Assembly (NCBI RefSeq): GCF_900095725.1
Contig: NZ_FMMP01000007.1
Span: 310,001-374,000, forward strand
Origin: Cellulosilyticum sp. I15G10I2
GTDB taxonomy: Bacteria; Bacillota; Clostridia; Lachnospirales; Cellulosilyticaceae
Direction: 5' to 3'
DNA: 64,000 nucleotides
Under the pieces are notes generated by a model that searched no databases, had not been told where the DNA came from, and saw only the letters and a program-made list of their open reading frames with translations. The position numbers were made by a program, and so were the translations under genes. Shown here piece by piece: positions 7,599-16,910 of this stretch. Each line of letters opens with the position of its first letter. The stretch's first letter is position 1.

Positions 7599-7935
7599 CT
7601 ATCCCTCAATCTCAATACCAGCCAGTCTCATAAGGTACTTTACATTACTGGAATAACACCTTCCGCCTTTTAAATGTATAATCAAATCGAATTTCATTAT
7701 TTATATAATGCTCCGTAAAGTGGAAGTTTCTGATTTTTGTTGGATAAGATTCCTTCATATTACATAATTCATAATCATGAGTAGATACAAGGCCAATAAT
7801 CCACTCTTTGTTTAGATTACTGATCACACTTTTAGCTCCAATAATCCTGTCTTTTGAGTTGGTTCCTCTAAATATTTCATCTAATAAGAAAATCATTGGC
7901 TTTTTTAATACTGAAAATGCATCAATTGTTTTTAT
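7599..7935 (-). pseudogene. MutS-family ATPase C-terminal fragment (pseudogene)
   Basis: The fragment matches the last part of a MutS-like ATPase: the Walker B region MIFLLDEIFRGTNSKDR, then the GLVSTHDYELC motif, then a FHFTEHY segment. It begins right after an in-frame TAG at 7936, so nucleotide-binding motif A and everything before it are missing. Near 7670 the frame shifts, and the expected C-terminus (GGRCYSSNVKYLMRLAG) continues in another frame to a stop at 7599. With both a 5' deletion and a frameshift, this is a dead relic. It marks the junction between the agr region and older chromosome. Confidence 0.82.
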
Positions 7936-8041
7936 CTAATTCAAAAACACAGTGATAGTCCCATAATAAAATAACATTAAGCATAAGATAAAGTACTGAA
8001 GAAAATTTCACTTCTGTGTTACTTTTTATATTTGAGCTCAC

Positions 8042-8749
8042 TTACTTATATACTTCAGCTATATTAAAACCCTCTTTCAAAATTTCTTCTTTCTGGAGAT
8101 GTTGATCCAAATGCATGCAGTAGACCTTTTCTCTATAAGGTTTACCTATTAATTGCTTAAGCGTATTAAAAGACAAATGTGGATTAGCTTCATAATCCAA
8201 TCCGCAAGTATCCTGATAGAAGCTATCTATTTCTCCTTGTTCAAGCTTGTTAAGTACTTGTAAGCTTATATTATTAGAGTCTCCGCTATAGTAGATTATT
8301 TTCCCTTCTAATTGCAACATAAAACTATAGGCTTCTATTGTATCAGTATGGGAAACCGGTCCATATTCTATACTAAACTTCCTGAATTGTTCATCTTCAA
8401 CCTCTATTTCAGCACCGCTAATCAGACGGTACATTTCTCCTCTCACACCTATACTTAGTAAAAACTGTTCCATATGCTCTTTGTTTGGATAAATGAGATT
8501 GACCTTGTTTTTTAAAATATAGTGATTATAGAATATAACATCTCCAAGGCTGCCTACATGGTCAGGGTGCATATGTGTAATGATAATATATAAGTTTTTT
8601 ATGACCTCTAATAACTTTAATTGTTGCAACCTATGAAAAACTGTTCCTCCGCAGTCAATCAAAATAAGACTGGTTTCTTTTTTTACAAAGGCACTATTGT
8701 TTCCTAGTTCCGTGTTAAAAGCACTACCTGTTCCAAGAAAATTAAGCAT
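8042..8749 (-). CDS. MBL-fold metallohydrolase
   Basis: This is a 235-residue metallo-beta-lactamase-fold hydrolase of the RNase Z / phosphodiesterase-like branch. The N-terminus MLNFLGTGSAFNTELGNNSA is the typical first strand of that branch. The zinc-binding motif THMHPDHVGS supplies H59, H61, D63 and H64. Further metal ligands are probable at SHTD, YYSGDSN and the late CMHLDQH. CAGGAGG lies upstream of the ATG. It has no obvious operon partner. The length is short for tRNase Z and lacks its exosite arm, so a cyclic-nucleotide or small phosphodiester substrate is as likely as RNA. Confidence 0.88.
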   Translation of the reverse strand: MLNFLGTGSAFNTELGNNSAFVKKETSLILIDCGGTVFHRLQQLKLLEVIKNLYIIITHMHPDHVGSLGDVIFYNHYILKNKVNLIYPNKEHMEQFLLSIGVRGEMYRLISGAEIEVEDEQFRKFSIEYGPVSHTDTIEAYSFMLQLEGKIIYYSGDSNNISLQVLNKLEQGEIDSFYQDTCGLDYEANPHLSFNTLKQLIGKPYREKVYCMHLDQHLQKEEILKEGFNIAEVYK

Positions 8750-8867
8750 ACGTCCTCCTGTTCAATACTCTTTTTTCTAAACTAATAAGTTTTCTCTTAA
8801 AATAATTAACAGTAGTTTATGTATTAAACGACTAAAATATTATCTTCTCCATTATTTTGTTTCTATT

Positions 8868-9548
8868 TTACTTATCATGTGTGGCTGTCCCACTTCCGCT
8901 TACAGGAATTGCTTCTCCTAGATAAGTTGGTTTGGGTTTAATAATATTAACCAACATAAAATCTTTTACTCTCGCCGCCACTTCTCGCGTTTTAAACTTT
9001 GCCATCCCGCTATATTCAAAGTGTTCTGCTGGAACGCCTTGCGCCTCTATCCCCATTTTTTCTGCTATATATAACGCCCTAGGCAGATGATACGCTTGTG
9101 TAACAATAATAACTTTATTAGCTTCAAAGATATCTCTTGTTCTATAAAGGCTCTCATAAGTACTAAAGCCTGCATGATCTAAAAAAATGAGTTCTTTATC
9201 TACACCCTTTGCTTCTATAAAATCCCTCATACTATTCACTTCATCATAAAATTTTTGTCCATGATCGCCACTTAATAAAAACTTTGGCGCCTTTTTTGCA
9301 CTAAAAACTTCATATCCTTTTACTAATCTATCCTTTAACATCTCACTTGGAGCACCGGTGGGTCTTACATAGGCTCCTAAAATTAAGATACAATCAGCTT
9401 TTTCTGCCTCGTTAATAGCCACTATCTTTTGCTTTGTACTTTGCACAACTATAAAACTAATACCGATAATACTTGTCCCTATTAAAGCTGCTGCTAAAAC
9501 GCCTATACTAAATAGCCTGATCACTAATTTCTTTGGAATTCTTTTCAT
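8868..9548 (-). CDS. YdcF/SanA-like DUF218 membrane-anchored protein
   Basis: This 226-residue protein has one N-terminal membrane helix (about residues 10-36) followed by an extracytoplasmic DUF218 domain. Family hallmarks are ILGAYVRPTGAPSEMLKDR, the LLSGDHG strand, the EARG-like STYESLYRTRDIF segment and VTQAYHLPRALYIAEKMG. SanA, the E. coli relative, affects the cell-envelope barrier and vancomycin exclusion; no biochemical activity is established for the group. The gene is monocistronic by appearance and divergent from the amine oxidase. Confidence 0.88.
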   Translation of the reverse strand: MKRIPKKLVIRLFSIGVLAAALIGTSIIGISFIVVQSTKQKIVAINEAEKADCILILGAYVRPTGAPSEMLKDRLVKGYEVFSAKKAPKFLLSGDHGQKFYDEVNSMRDFIEAKGVDKELIFLDHAGFSTYESLYRTRDIFEANKVIIVTQAYHLPRALYIAEKMGIEAQGVPAEHFEYSGMAKFKTREVAARVKDFMLVNIIKPKPTYLGEAIPVSGSGTATHDK

Positions 9549-9753
9549 CCTCTAACGCCCTCCTCAGTCTCTATATGCTCTTTACCTAATTGTATAGTCT
9601 TTTCTCATCTTTTTCCATCCTATATTTCATCTTTATATTTATATTGTATTTAAAGATCACATTACTACTTAATATGAAAATTCACTTTATAAGTCTACTT
9701 ATAAAATCCATTCATAAAATATATATAGAATGATTAAGAAAGGTCATTTAGTG

Positions 9754-11430
9754 ATGATACGTCAAGATGTTTTTAATAACCCTACCAATGAACAAAGGCA
9801 TCAATTGCTGCAAGATGCTTTAACACGTGCTGGACGTCCGGAAGATTATGAAAATGTTTTAGAACTATTAAGCCCACCTTCTGATATCTATGACTTTGCA
9901 CGTCCAGGCACATTAAAAAATACTCGAATAGGTATTATCGGCGGAGGACTTGCCGGCCTGTCTGCTGCCTATGAGCTTAGAAAACTTGGTGCAAATATTA
10001 CAATTTTTGATGCTGAAGCTGATAGAATAGGCGGTCGAGTCTATACTTACTATTTTGATAAATCGAAGAAATACTTTGGGGAATTTGGCGCTTTAAGAAT
10101 CCCTGTATCCCATGAAACCACCTGGCACTATATCAACTTATTTCAACTAAATACTCAGTCTCTTGCATCCCCTGCGTCCAATAATTTTATTTATGCACAT
10201 CAGACTAGAATAAGACGGGACCTAAGCGGTGATAGCATTACAGAAGCGCTTTATCCTAAATATGACTTAACCGAGACAGAGGCAAAAACCCCTTGGCCTG
10301 AATTAAGAGATTATGCATTCAGCACCATGTTAAACAGCCTCTCTCCGAAGATGCGTACAGAAATCTTAAAAATCCTACCAGAGTATTCTAATCAATACGC
10401 TGGCATTACTAAACTGAGTAATCGTCAAGTCTTTGAAATGCTGGAACTTAGTCAAGGTGCCATCAGTCTCATTTCAGCAGTAGAACCTTTAACGGGGGCA
10501 TTATTAAACAGAAGCCATGATCAGCTTATGAGTAGCCTTTATTCCCTTGATTTTGCCAATGTTTATAAAATAGATGGCGGCATGGTACTTCTTCCTATGG
10601 CGTTTTATAAATCGCTCATGAAAGAGAATCCACCGGAATATCAGCTTTCATCCAATTTAGTAGGCAGAGTAACTATTAAACTCGGGCATATAGTAAATGG
10701 TCTTTCAAAATCCTTACATACAGATAAAATAACTTTACGCTATAGCAATCTTAAAGGCAAAGCATTTACAGATACTTTTGATTATGTCGTATGCACTATT
10801 CCATACTCAACTCTCAGAGAAATGAAGATAACACCTCTTTTCAGCGATCAAAAAATGCAGGCCATCAAGGAATTATGGTATCTTGATGCACAAAAAACGC
10901 TCTTCTTATGCAGACAACGGTTCTGGGAAGAAGACACGGACTATGGGCGCATTAATGGTGGTATTTCTTTTACGGATCTTCCGATTCAGTCCATCCTTTA
11001 TCCTTCTGACCATATACGTTGCGAAGAGCCAAAAACTTGCTCATTTAAGGATCCAGGTGTATTAACAGCCTCCTATAACTTAGGTCAGGATCCTGCACGG
11101 GTTAGTAATCAAAGTCCACAGCGTCGTTTTGAACTTATCAAGCAGAATGTAGAAGCAGTCCATGGGCTGCCTGCTAAATATTTAGATACTCTGGTTAATA
11201 GCCATAAAACTGTTCACTGGAGTACACAGCAATGGGCAAGAGGTGGTTTTGCCCTAAGTGGTCCGGGACAAAAAGTCAACTTCTCCTATGCGATGCTGCA
11301 GCCTGAATATAATAATCGCGTATTCTTTGCAGGTGAACATGTCTCAACTAAGCAAGGCTGGATGCAGGGCTCATTATATACTGGTAAAGCCGCTGCAAAT
11401 GGTATTGCCCTGCAAGCGTCGACTCCATAA
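9754..11430 (+). CDS. flavin-containing amine oxidase (L-amino-acid/monoamine oxidase family)
   Basis: This is an FAD-dependent oxidase or dehydrogenase of amines or L-amino acids. From 9754 it has 558 residues; AAGAAAGG lies 9 bases before this ATG, whereas the in-frame ATG at 9730 lacks a site. The Rossmann motif IGIIGGGLAGLSAAYELRK is at about 59-77, followed by the FAD-ribose acid in IFDAE and IGGRVYTY. The C-terminus has the second flavin motif VFFAGEHVSTKQGWMQGSLYTGKAAANG. An N-terminal extension of about 50 residues precedes the fold. No signal peptide is seen, so it is cytoplasmic. In an anaerobe it may act as a dehydrogenase or in oxygen defence; the substrate is unknown. Confidence 0.9.
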   Translation: MIRQDVFNNPTNEQRHQLLQDALTRAGRPEDYENVLELLSPPSDIYDFARPGTLKNTRIGIIGGGLAGLSAAYELRKLGANITIFDAEADRIGGRVYTYYFDKSKKYFGEFGALRIPVSHETTWHYINLFQLNTQSLASPASNNFIYAHQTRIRRDLSGDSITEALYPKYDLTETEAKTPWPELRDYAFSTMLNSLSPKMRTEILKILPEYSNQYAGITKLSNRQVFEMLELSQGAISLISAVEPLTGALLNRSHDQLMSSLYSLDFANVYKIDGGMVLLPMAFYKSLMKENPPEYQLSSNLVGRVTIKLGHIVNGLSKSLHTDKITLRYSNLKGKAFTDTFDYVVCTIPYSTLREMKITPLFSDQKMQAIKELWYLDAQKTLFLCRQRFWEEDTDYGRINGGISFTDLPIQSILYPSDHIRCEEPKTCSFKDPGVLTASYNLGQDPARVSNQSPQRRFELIKQNVEAVHGLPAKYLDTLVNSHKTVHWSTQQWARGGFALSGPGQKVNFSYAMLQPEYNNRVFFAGEHVSTKQGWMQGSLYTGKAAANGIALQASTP

Positions 11431-11480
11431 TCATTAAATCAGAAACTTAAAAACCTAATGAACCATTAATATATATTTTT

Positions 11481-11526
11481 ATATACCAAAAAGCCGAACA
11501 CATATGCGTTCGGCTTTTTGGTATAT
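11481..11526. terminator. bidirectional terminator between amine oxidase and tRNA genes
   Basis: A perfect stem (ACCAAAAAGCCGAAC paired with GTTCGGCTTTTTGGT) closes on an 8-base loop, with A- and T-rich flanks on both sides. It ends the plus-strand oxidase and the minus-strand tRNA transcript. Confidence 0.93.
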
Positions 11527-11530
11527 AAAG

Positions 11531-11618
11531 CGGAGAGAGTGGGATTCGAACCCACGGAACGCTCTCACGTTCGCCGGTTTTCAAGACCGGTGCCTTAAAC
11601 CAACTCGACCATCTCTCC
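11531..11618 (-). tRNA. tRNA-Ser(UGA)
   Basis: This is an 88-base type II tRNA. The acceptor GGAGAGA pairs with TCTCTCC, the discriminator is G, and the T-arm is GTGGGTTCGAATCCCAC. The anticodon loop CTTGAAA gives anticodon TGA. The long variable arm is GAACGTGAGAGCGTTC. CCA is not encoded. Confidence 0.96.
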
Positions 11619-11638
11619 ATAATTTTATTTAATTGATA

Positions 11639-11722
11639 TGCCCGAGACCGGAATCGAACCGGTACGAGGGTTAGCTCGCAGGATTTTAAGTCCTGTGCGT
11701 CTGCCAGTTCCGCCACTCGGGC
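11639..11722 (-). tRNA. tRNA-Leu(UAA)
   Basis: This is an 84-base type II tRNA. The acceptor GCCCGAG pairs with CTCGGGC, the discriminator is A, and the T-arm is ACCGGTTCGATTCCGGT. The anticodon loop CTTAAAA gives anticodon TAA. It lies 20 bases upstream of tRNA-Ser and is probably co-transcribed with it. Confidence 0.96.
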
Positions 11723-11752
11723 ATATATGCTAATTCATTGACTAGCATATTT

Positions 11753-11781
11753 ATTATAATGTTCTTTTTGACACAAGTCAA
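11753..11781 (-). promoter_or_regulatory. sigma-A promoter for tRNA-Leu/tRNA-Ser
   Basis: On the minus strand TTGACT is followed after 17 bases by TATAAT, about 30 bases before the tRNA-Leu 5' end. Confidence 0.85.
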
Positions 11782-11852
11782 TACTTGACTTATAAATTAC
11801 ATGTCTAAATTACTACTTTTATTTCATATAATTTTTTCAATAGCCGCTTCTG

Positions 11853-13412
11853 TTAATACTTCACGGAAAAATCATAAATTATCATTTTATTTTCTGTCTT
11901 ATTACCGTTCGAAGAAGCGTATGCCCCAAGTATATTACCTACGAAACCACCCGCAACTTCTGTACTCATTTCGTAGATATCAGCATGGCTTAGTATTACA
12001 ATTTCTTTATTAGAACCGCAAAGTGTGAACGTTGCTTTCTGATTGATTGCATTTATTTTTAATCGAACTACGGATTCCTTTTCCTTTTGCGTATAATCAA
12101 ATAGCTCCAACTCTTTTTCTGCAAGAGTTTGCTCTTGGCTTGCCGTGCACTTTACTACTTGCACCACTTCCTTGGATGCCACCTTTTTCAAACAGAATTG
12201 AATATAGTATTCATTACTCTGTAAAATTACAAAGCCTGCTTCTTCCTCTTCGTTTGGGCAAAAAGCAAACTCCATACTTGCCTCATACTTATATTCAAGC
12301 TGTCTCAAACCTAAGAGCGCCGGGCTTTTCAACTCTTTTAAGGTACAAGGAGATACATTCAGGCTAAGTTCACCCTTACTGCGCTGGAAGAAATCTAAAT
12401 CAGAATTTCTTAACACAACTGCGTCAAACATATCTTTATTGCTATCCATTAGCGTCTGATAGCGTACTGGTTCAGGACTAACTCCTTCAAATGGCAATTC
12501 AACTACATCTTCCAATTTGCCAATACCGGGGTTTACAATTGGCCATCCGTCTTCCCAAACAACTTTGGCAAGGAAGGTTTCTCTGCCGAGCCCCACATAG
12601 CCTTCACAGCGTCTGCTGGCTAACATAACCATGTACCAATTACCGTTTAAGTCATCCACTAAATCGCCATGGCCTACATAAATAATGGGATACTCTTTTC
12701 CTAAATGCCTATGGGTAAGAATCGGATTGTTCGGATTGTTTTCATATGGTCCGAATATGTTCTTACTTCTTGCTATGGTAACTGCGTGGTTTGGACCAGT
12801 CCCGCCTTCTGCATTCATAATGTAATAATAACCATCTTTTCGGTATAAATGTGGCCCCTCTGGCCAAATAGCATCTTTTAATGCACCTTTCCATACGTAA
12901 TGACTTTCTCCCACTAATTTCATGGTTGTTAAATCCAATTCCTGTACATAAATTTCCCAATCCCCATTATAGCGTACCCCTTCTGGCTTTGGTCTGGTCC
13001 CGATATAATAGCAAGTTCCATCTTCATCAAAAAATAAACTTGGATCAATACCTGGTGCATCTTCACCTAATAGGTAAGGTTCTGACCAGGGTCCCGCTGG
13101 ATTGGTTGCTGTTACGATAAAATTACCGCCACCGGAAACATTGGTTGTAATCATATAATAAGTACCTTCATGATAACGAATTGTGGGCGCAAAAATACCC
13201 TGGGAATGTCTGCAGCCCGTTAAGGGTATCTGAGAGTTTCTGTCTAGAACATTGCCTATCTGTCTCCATTTGGCCAGATCTTTGCTATGCCAAATGGGTA
13301 CCCCTGGAAAATAAGAAAAACTTGAGTTAACAATATAAAAATCCTCTCCAACTCTGCAAATAGATGGATCTGGGAAAAAACCATTTAAAATTGGATTTGT
13401 TACCTTTATCAT
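11853..13412 (-). CDS. glycoside hydrolase family 43 (beta-xylosidase / alpha-L-arabinofuranosidase type)
   Basis: This is a 519-residue hydrolase of xylo- or arabino-oligosaccharides. I start it at 13412, where GGGGG precedes the ATG; the frame runs 16 codons further without a site. The five-bladed propeller fills about residues 1-310. Its catalytic triad is visible: base D15 in FFPDPS, pKa modulator D123 in GIDPSLFF and acid E185 in WPEGPHLY. A C-terminal beta-sandwich typical of GH43 xylosidases follows to the end. There is no signal peptide, so it acts inside the cell on imported oligosaccharides. It ends a minus-strand run with a sugar isomerase and two oxidoreductases. Exact specificity cannot be read from sequence. 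Confidence 0.93.
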   Translation of the reverse strand: MIKVTNPILNGFFPDPSICRVGEDFYIVNSSFSYFPGVPIWHSKDLAKWRQIGNVLDRNSQIPLTGCRHSQGIFAPTIRYHEGTYYMITTNVSGGGNFIVTATNPAGPWSEPYLLGEDAPGIDPSLFFDEDGTCYYIGTRPKPEGVRYNGDWEIYVQELDLTTMKLVGESHYVWKGALKDAIWPEGPHLYRKDGYYYIMNAEGGTGPNHAVTIARSKNIFGPYENNPNNPILTHRHLGKEYPIIYVGHGDLVDDLNGNWYMVMLASRRCEGYVGLGRETFLAKVVWEDGWPIVNPGIGKLEDVVELPFEGVSPEPVRYQTLMDSNKDMFDAVVLRNSDLDFFQRSKGELSLNVSPCTLKELKSPALLGLRQLEYKYEASMEFAFCPNEEEEAGFVILQSNEYYIQFCLKKVASKEVVQVVKCTASQEQTLAEKELELFDYTQKEKESVVRLKINAINQKATFTLCGSNKEIVILSHADIYEMSTEVAGGFVGNILGAYASSNGNKTENKMIIYDFSVKY

Positions 13413-13493
13413 TTTTATCCCCCTTGCATATCGCAAGCTTTGCTTGTGATACTGCCACAAATAAACAGTTGAAATTGTTTTTCTTTCAACCTA
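13413..13493 (-). repeat. repeated hairpin-plus-GGGG element, copy A (leader of the GH43 gene)
   Basis: Read on the minus strand it has GGTTGAAAGAAAAACA, then TTTCAA closing a small hairpin, then ATTTGTG, then GATATGCAAGGGGG directly before the GH43 start. It matches copy B at 41435-41490 except for about 23 extra bases here (including GCAAAGCTTGC). It contains the ribosome binding site of GH43. Confidence 0.6.
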
Positions 13494-13513
13494 AGCCCTT
13501 ACCTTATAGAAAT

Positions 13514-14356
13514 CTATTTTAATAATTTTATCAGCGCCTGATACGCAATGGTATAAGCTGCCTCTCCATCGGTTAGAGCGCGCTTAGCCGCATTTTTTTC
13601 CAATGAGTGGAGTGCATCAAATTCAGCCAAATGAGGTTCTAAGCTTAAAAACCCAGAGTAATCCTCACTATCTAATTTTTGTAAGATTTCTTTTACCTTG
13701 CCGTCCCCTTCACCTGATGGGGTCACCTTGCCATCAGCTAATAAAGCATCTTTAATATGAATATATTCAATATAAGGTTTTAACATTTCATAAGCTTCCA
13801 GCGTGTCTTGTTCACATTGTACAAAATTGGCAAAATCAAAAATACATTTAAAATGATCTCCATAAAATCTTTTAAATAAATCGAGGCATCGCATTGCCAT
13901 GTCTCCATAGATATCTTTTTCATTTTCATGAAGAAGTACCACGCTTTGTGCTTTTGCATACTCCACAAAACGCTCCATTCTAGCAAATACTTCATCTTTG
14001 TATTGATCTATTTCTTCTCCTTCTGGCATAAAAAAGCTAAATATTCTAATATAAGGGGTTTCCATGATTTTTGCAATTTCCACAATCCGTTTATATGTGT
14101 CAAAGTGTGGTTCAAAATCATCTGTAATCTGAATTTTACCAATGGGCGAGCCGATTGCTGAAACTTTAATTTGATTATCTGATAAATAGTTTTTTAACTC
14201 TTTTGCTTCTTCAAGAGTAAACTCAGAAATGTTTTTTCCATTTGCACTGCGTAATTCTAAATGTGAAATGCCTAGTTCCTTCAGCAGTTTTACCTGAACT
14301 TCTATATCTCTATGAATTTCGTCAGCAAAACCCGTAATAATCGTATTCTCTAACAT
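13514..14356 (-). CDS. sugar phosphate isomerase/epimerase (xylose-isomerase-like TIM barrel)
   Basis: This 280-residue protein belongs to the AP-endonuclease-2/xylose isomerase-like TIM-barrel family that isomerises or epimerises sugars and inositols. Probable metal ligands lie in VVLLHENEKDIYGD, CIFDFANF, EYIHIKDA and LSLEPHL, in the usual order Glu, Asp, His, Glu. AAGGAGG precedes the ATG. Its start overlaps the end of the upstream Gfo/Idh oxidoreductase by seven bases, so the two are coupled. Pairing with such oxidoreductases is typical of sugar- or inositol-processing pathways. The substrate is unknown. Confidence 0.9.
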   Translation of the reverse strand: MLENTIITGFADEIHRDIEVQVKLLKELGISHLELRSANGKNISEFTLEEAKELKNYLSDNQIKVSAIGSPIGKIQITDDFEPHFDTYKRIVEIAKIMETPYIRIFSFFMPEGEEIDQYKDEVFARMERFVEYAKAQSVVLLHENEKDIYGDMAMRCLDLFKRFYGDHFKCIFDFANFVQCEQDTLEAYEMLKPYIEYIHIKDALLADGKVTPSGEGDGKVKEILQKLDSEDYSGFLSLEPHLAEFDALHSLEKNAAKRALTDGEAAYTIAYQALIKLLK

Positions 14357-15375
14357 AATACATCCTCCTTAAAATAAGTGATGGCAATTTCTTGCCCTGT
14401 TTTTGCAGATTCATACATGCCAAGCATTAGAAGTATGGTTTCCTTTATATTTGGTAGATCTAATGCAAAGGGAACCTTTCTCTCAATACTTTGATAAAAA
14501 TCTTCAATACAGTCTTGATGACCACCCCCCCAATAATCTTTGCCCAATCCTTCTTTGCTTTTGATAGGTGGCCTTTCAACCTTAGCATCTTTATAATAAT
14601 AAGTGACATTCAGATCCTCTATGCGAATTGTTCTATCTTCGCAAGCAATTTCAATAATAGGAGGCATATTGTCCACATAAGCTGTCGTTGCATAAAAACA
14701 TGCCCTTCTTTCTCCCTTAAAGCGAATGTATGCTTCCATGGTGTCTTCTACTTCAATCACATTTTTTAAATGGTGATTTGCCATCATTGCATCAACACTA
14801 AGGGGAGTCCCCAGAAAATAGGCAATTAAATCCATAGTATGTACGGATTGGTTGATTAAAACGCCTCCACCCTCTGTACTAAGCCTGCCACGCCATTCGC
14901 TATTTGTATAATAAGAATCGGGGCGGCTCCAGTTAACGATTCCTCTTGCCCCGTAGATTTTCCCTGCTTCTCCAGATTCTAGAAGTTTTTTAACCTGTAA
15001 AATACTTGGGTTATAACGATTCTGAAAACAAAAACCCAAATACCTATCCGACTGAACAGCTTCTAATTGTTGTAACTGCTCCAATGATATAACTGGAGGT
15101 TTTTCCATAAAAACATGCACCCCATGTTCTAAAGCATAAATAGCCATTGGAACATGAAGATCATGAGGAGTGCAAATATGAAGAACATCAATCGCTTCTC
15201 TTTCTAGCATTTCTTCCAAGGATTCGTAGGCAGTCCCTTGATATCTGGTAGCAAATTGCTCTGCCCTCTCTTTGATCCTATCTGCAAATGCAACTAACCT
15301 GTGGCCTGCTGATTTTTCTACAGAGTCCCCATGTACTTTGGCAATGGCCCCGCATCCCACAATTGCTATATTCAT
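14350..15375 (-). CDS. Gfo/Idh/MocA family NAD(P)-dependent sugar oxidoreductase
   Basis: This 341-residue oxidoreductase has an N-terminal Rossmann fold with the glycine motif GCGAIAKVHGDS at about residues 7-18. The catalytic EKP motif VFMEKPPVI is near residue 90. A C-terminal alpha/beta substrate domain contains EGGGVLINQSVHTMDL, whose HTMD segment supplies the conserved catalytic histidine. GGGGGG sits upstream of the ATG. It is the middle gene of the run oxidoreductase, oxidoreductase, isomerase, GH43. The substrate is a sugar or sugar acid, not further resolvable. Confidence 0.92.
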   Translation of the reverse strand: MNIAIVGCGAIAKVHGDSVEKSAGHRLVAFADRIKERAEQFATRYQGTAYESLEEMLEREAIDVLHICTPHDLHVPMAIYALEHGVHVFMEKPPVISLEQLQQLEAVQSDRYLGFCFQNRYNPSILQVKKLLESGEAGKIYGARGIVNWSRPDSYYTNSEWRGRLSTEGGGVLINQSVHTMDLIAYFLGTPLSVDAMMANHHLKNVIEVEDTMEAYIRFKGERRACFYATTAYVDNMPPIIEIACEDRTIRIEDLNVTYYYKDAKVERPPIKSKEGLGKDYWGGGHQDCIEDFYQSIERKVPFALDLPNIKETILLMLGMYESAKTGQEIAITYFKEDVLC

Positions 15376-15453
15376 AATTGCCCCCCATTCTTGGGCAGAT
15401 ATTATATTATCCTCATCATACTGCCCATTATCTTTTACTCATCATTGTTTTTA

Positions 15454-16611
15454 TTAATATGTTCCTTCTGTATTAAAGGTAACTTCTTTTACCGTTTTCT
15501 TAAATTTAGAATTGGTACGAAGTTTTGTAAGCTCCTCTAAAAATATTTTTTCGTCAAAGGGAAATTCTATAGGTTTTTGAAGCCAACTGGATAGATGCAT
15601 TGCATTGGATAATAAAAGGCCGTTGACCCCCTCTATCCCTTCCGCTACCAAAGGGGTTCCATTAAGAATTCTTTGTGCAAATGCTTTCAGTACACCCATA
15701 TGCTGAGGATTTAATCCGTCAGTCTCTATCTCTACAAAATGCCCCTTTGGCTGAGCAAAACCTTCTTCTGCAGTAAAACAATGTTCCCTTTCACTGACCT
15801 CTAATTGATATAAGGTTAACTTGTCGTTTTCGCATACCAATTTACCTTTTTCTAGGGTAATCTCAAAACGGTTAGTTCCTGGAGCATCCGCGGTTGTGGT
15901 TACAAATACACCTGTAGCACCATTAGAATATTCTAGATAGGCAGTCACATCATCTTCCACTTCAATGTTGTGCCATTTTCCATTATGACAAAAAGCCATA
16001 ACTTTGGAAGGCATACCACAAATCCATTGTAATAAATCGAGATTATGCGGACACTGATTTAATAAAACACCTCCCCCTTCTCCATCCCAAGTAGCTCTCC
16101 AGCCTCCGGAATCATAATAGGACTGGGTACGATACCAATCAGTAACAATCCAGTTTACACGTTTAATCTTACCTAAGGTCCCTCCATGTACCAATTCATG
16201 CATTTTTCTATAGACATGATTAGTTCTTTGATTAAACATCATAGCAAATACACGATCCTGCTTTTGTGCCACTTCATTCATTTCACGGACCTGTAAGGTA
16301 TAAACACCAGCAGGCTTTTCAGATAATACATGAAGACCATGTTCTAGTGCTTTAATGACTAGTCTAGGATGCTCATAATGTTGGGTAGCAATTAAAACTG
16401 CCTCACAAACTCCAGATTCTATCAACTTATCCCCATCTTCAAATATTACAATGCTACTTGGAAAGTTTTCTTTAGCAAAAGTTCTTCTTGCTTCTTTCGT
16501 ATCTGCCACTGCGCAAAGCTCAAGCTCCTCTACTTTGCCTTCCAAAAGATTTTTTGCATGTCCTGTACCCATATTCCCGATGCCTATAATACCAATTTTT
16601 ACTTTATCCAT
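15454..16611 (-). CDS. Gfo/Idh/MocA family NAD(P)-dependent sugar oxidoreductase
   Basis: This 385-residue oxidoreductase is the first gene of the operon leading to GH43. I start it at 16611 because GGAGGG lies five bases before that ATG; two upstream in-frame starts are possible. The Rossmann motif is IGIIGIGNMGTGHAKNL, the catalytic SEKPAG is near residue 95, and the substrate domain contains GGVLLNQCPHNLDLLQW with the conserved histidine. It resembles the neighbouring 341-residue protein only at family level. Transcription diverges from the AraC-family gene at 16911, which is the obvious candidate regulator. Confidence 0.92.
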   Translation of the reverse strand: MDKVKIGIIGIGNMGTGHAKNLLEGKVEELELCAVADTKEARRTFAKENFPSSIVIFEDGDKLIESGVCEAVLIATQHYEHPRLVIKALEHGLHVLSEKPAGVYTLQVREMNEVAQKQDRVFAMMFNQRTNHVYRKMHELVHGGTLGKIKRVNWIVTDWYRTQSYYDSGGWRATWDGEGGGVLLNQCPHNLDLLQWICGMPSKVMAFCHNGKWHNIEVEDDVTAYLEYSNGATGVFVTTTADAPGTNRFEITLEKGKLVCENDKLTLYQLEVSEREHCFTAEEGFAQPKGHFVEIETDGLNPQHMGVLKAFAQRILNGTPLVAEGIEGVNGLLLSNAMHLSSWLQKPIEFPFDEKIFLEELTKLRTNSKFKKTVKEVTFNTEGTY

Positions 16612-16845
16612 CATTTCCCTCCATTCATGTACCAATCATGATACATTTTATTTTGATTCAAAATACTACCTCGTAAAATAGCCAATTTTGCAACACCTAA
16701 AAATAGTTTTATCTCTTTAGATTAAACTATTAAAATTGCGACTCATTCTTAAAACCCTTTTATTTGTTTAGCTTTTCCACTCTTTTATATACTCTATTAT
16801 AAGAAATTCCAACAATAATAACCATTGTAAATGGTCTTAAATATA

Positions 16846-16874
16846 TTGCAAATATAGCGATTAAATTTTATAAT
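16846..16874 (+). promoter_or_regulatory. sigma-A promoter of the AraC-family gene at 16911
   Basis: TTGCAA and TATAAT are separated by 17 bases, 37 bases before the ATG. An inverted repeat ACCATT-GTA-AATGGT at 16821-16835 lies just upstream of the -35 box and could bind the regulator. The rest of this 299-base divergent gap shows no other structure. Confidence 0.65.
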
Positions 16875-16910
16875 ATAGACTAACACCACTACAAGATTAA
16901 GGAGATTTTT

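Noticed and set aside
11447-11716. Open frame across the two tRNA genes on the minus strand
   Set aside because: It overlaps tRNA-Ser, tRNA-Leu and the terminator completely; the tRNA structures are clear, and the translation is an artefact of their sequence.
11531-11722. tRNA genes as an integration (att) site
   Set aside because: No integrase, direct repeat of the tRNA 3' end or phage gene is nearby.
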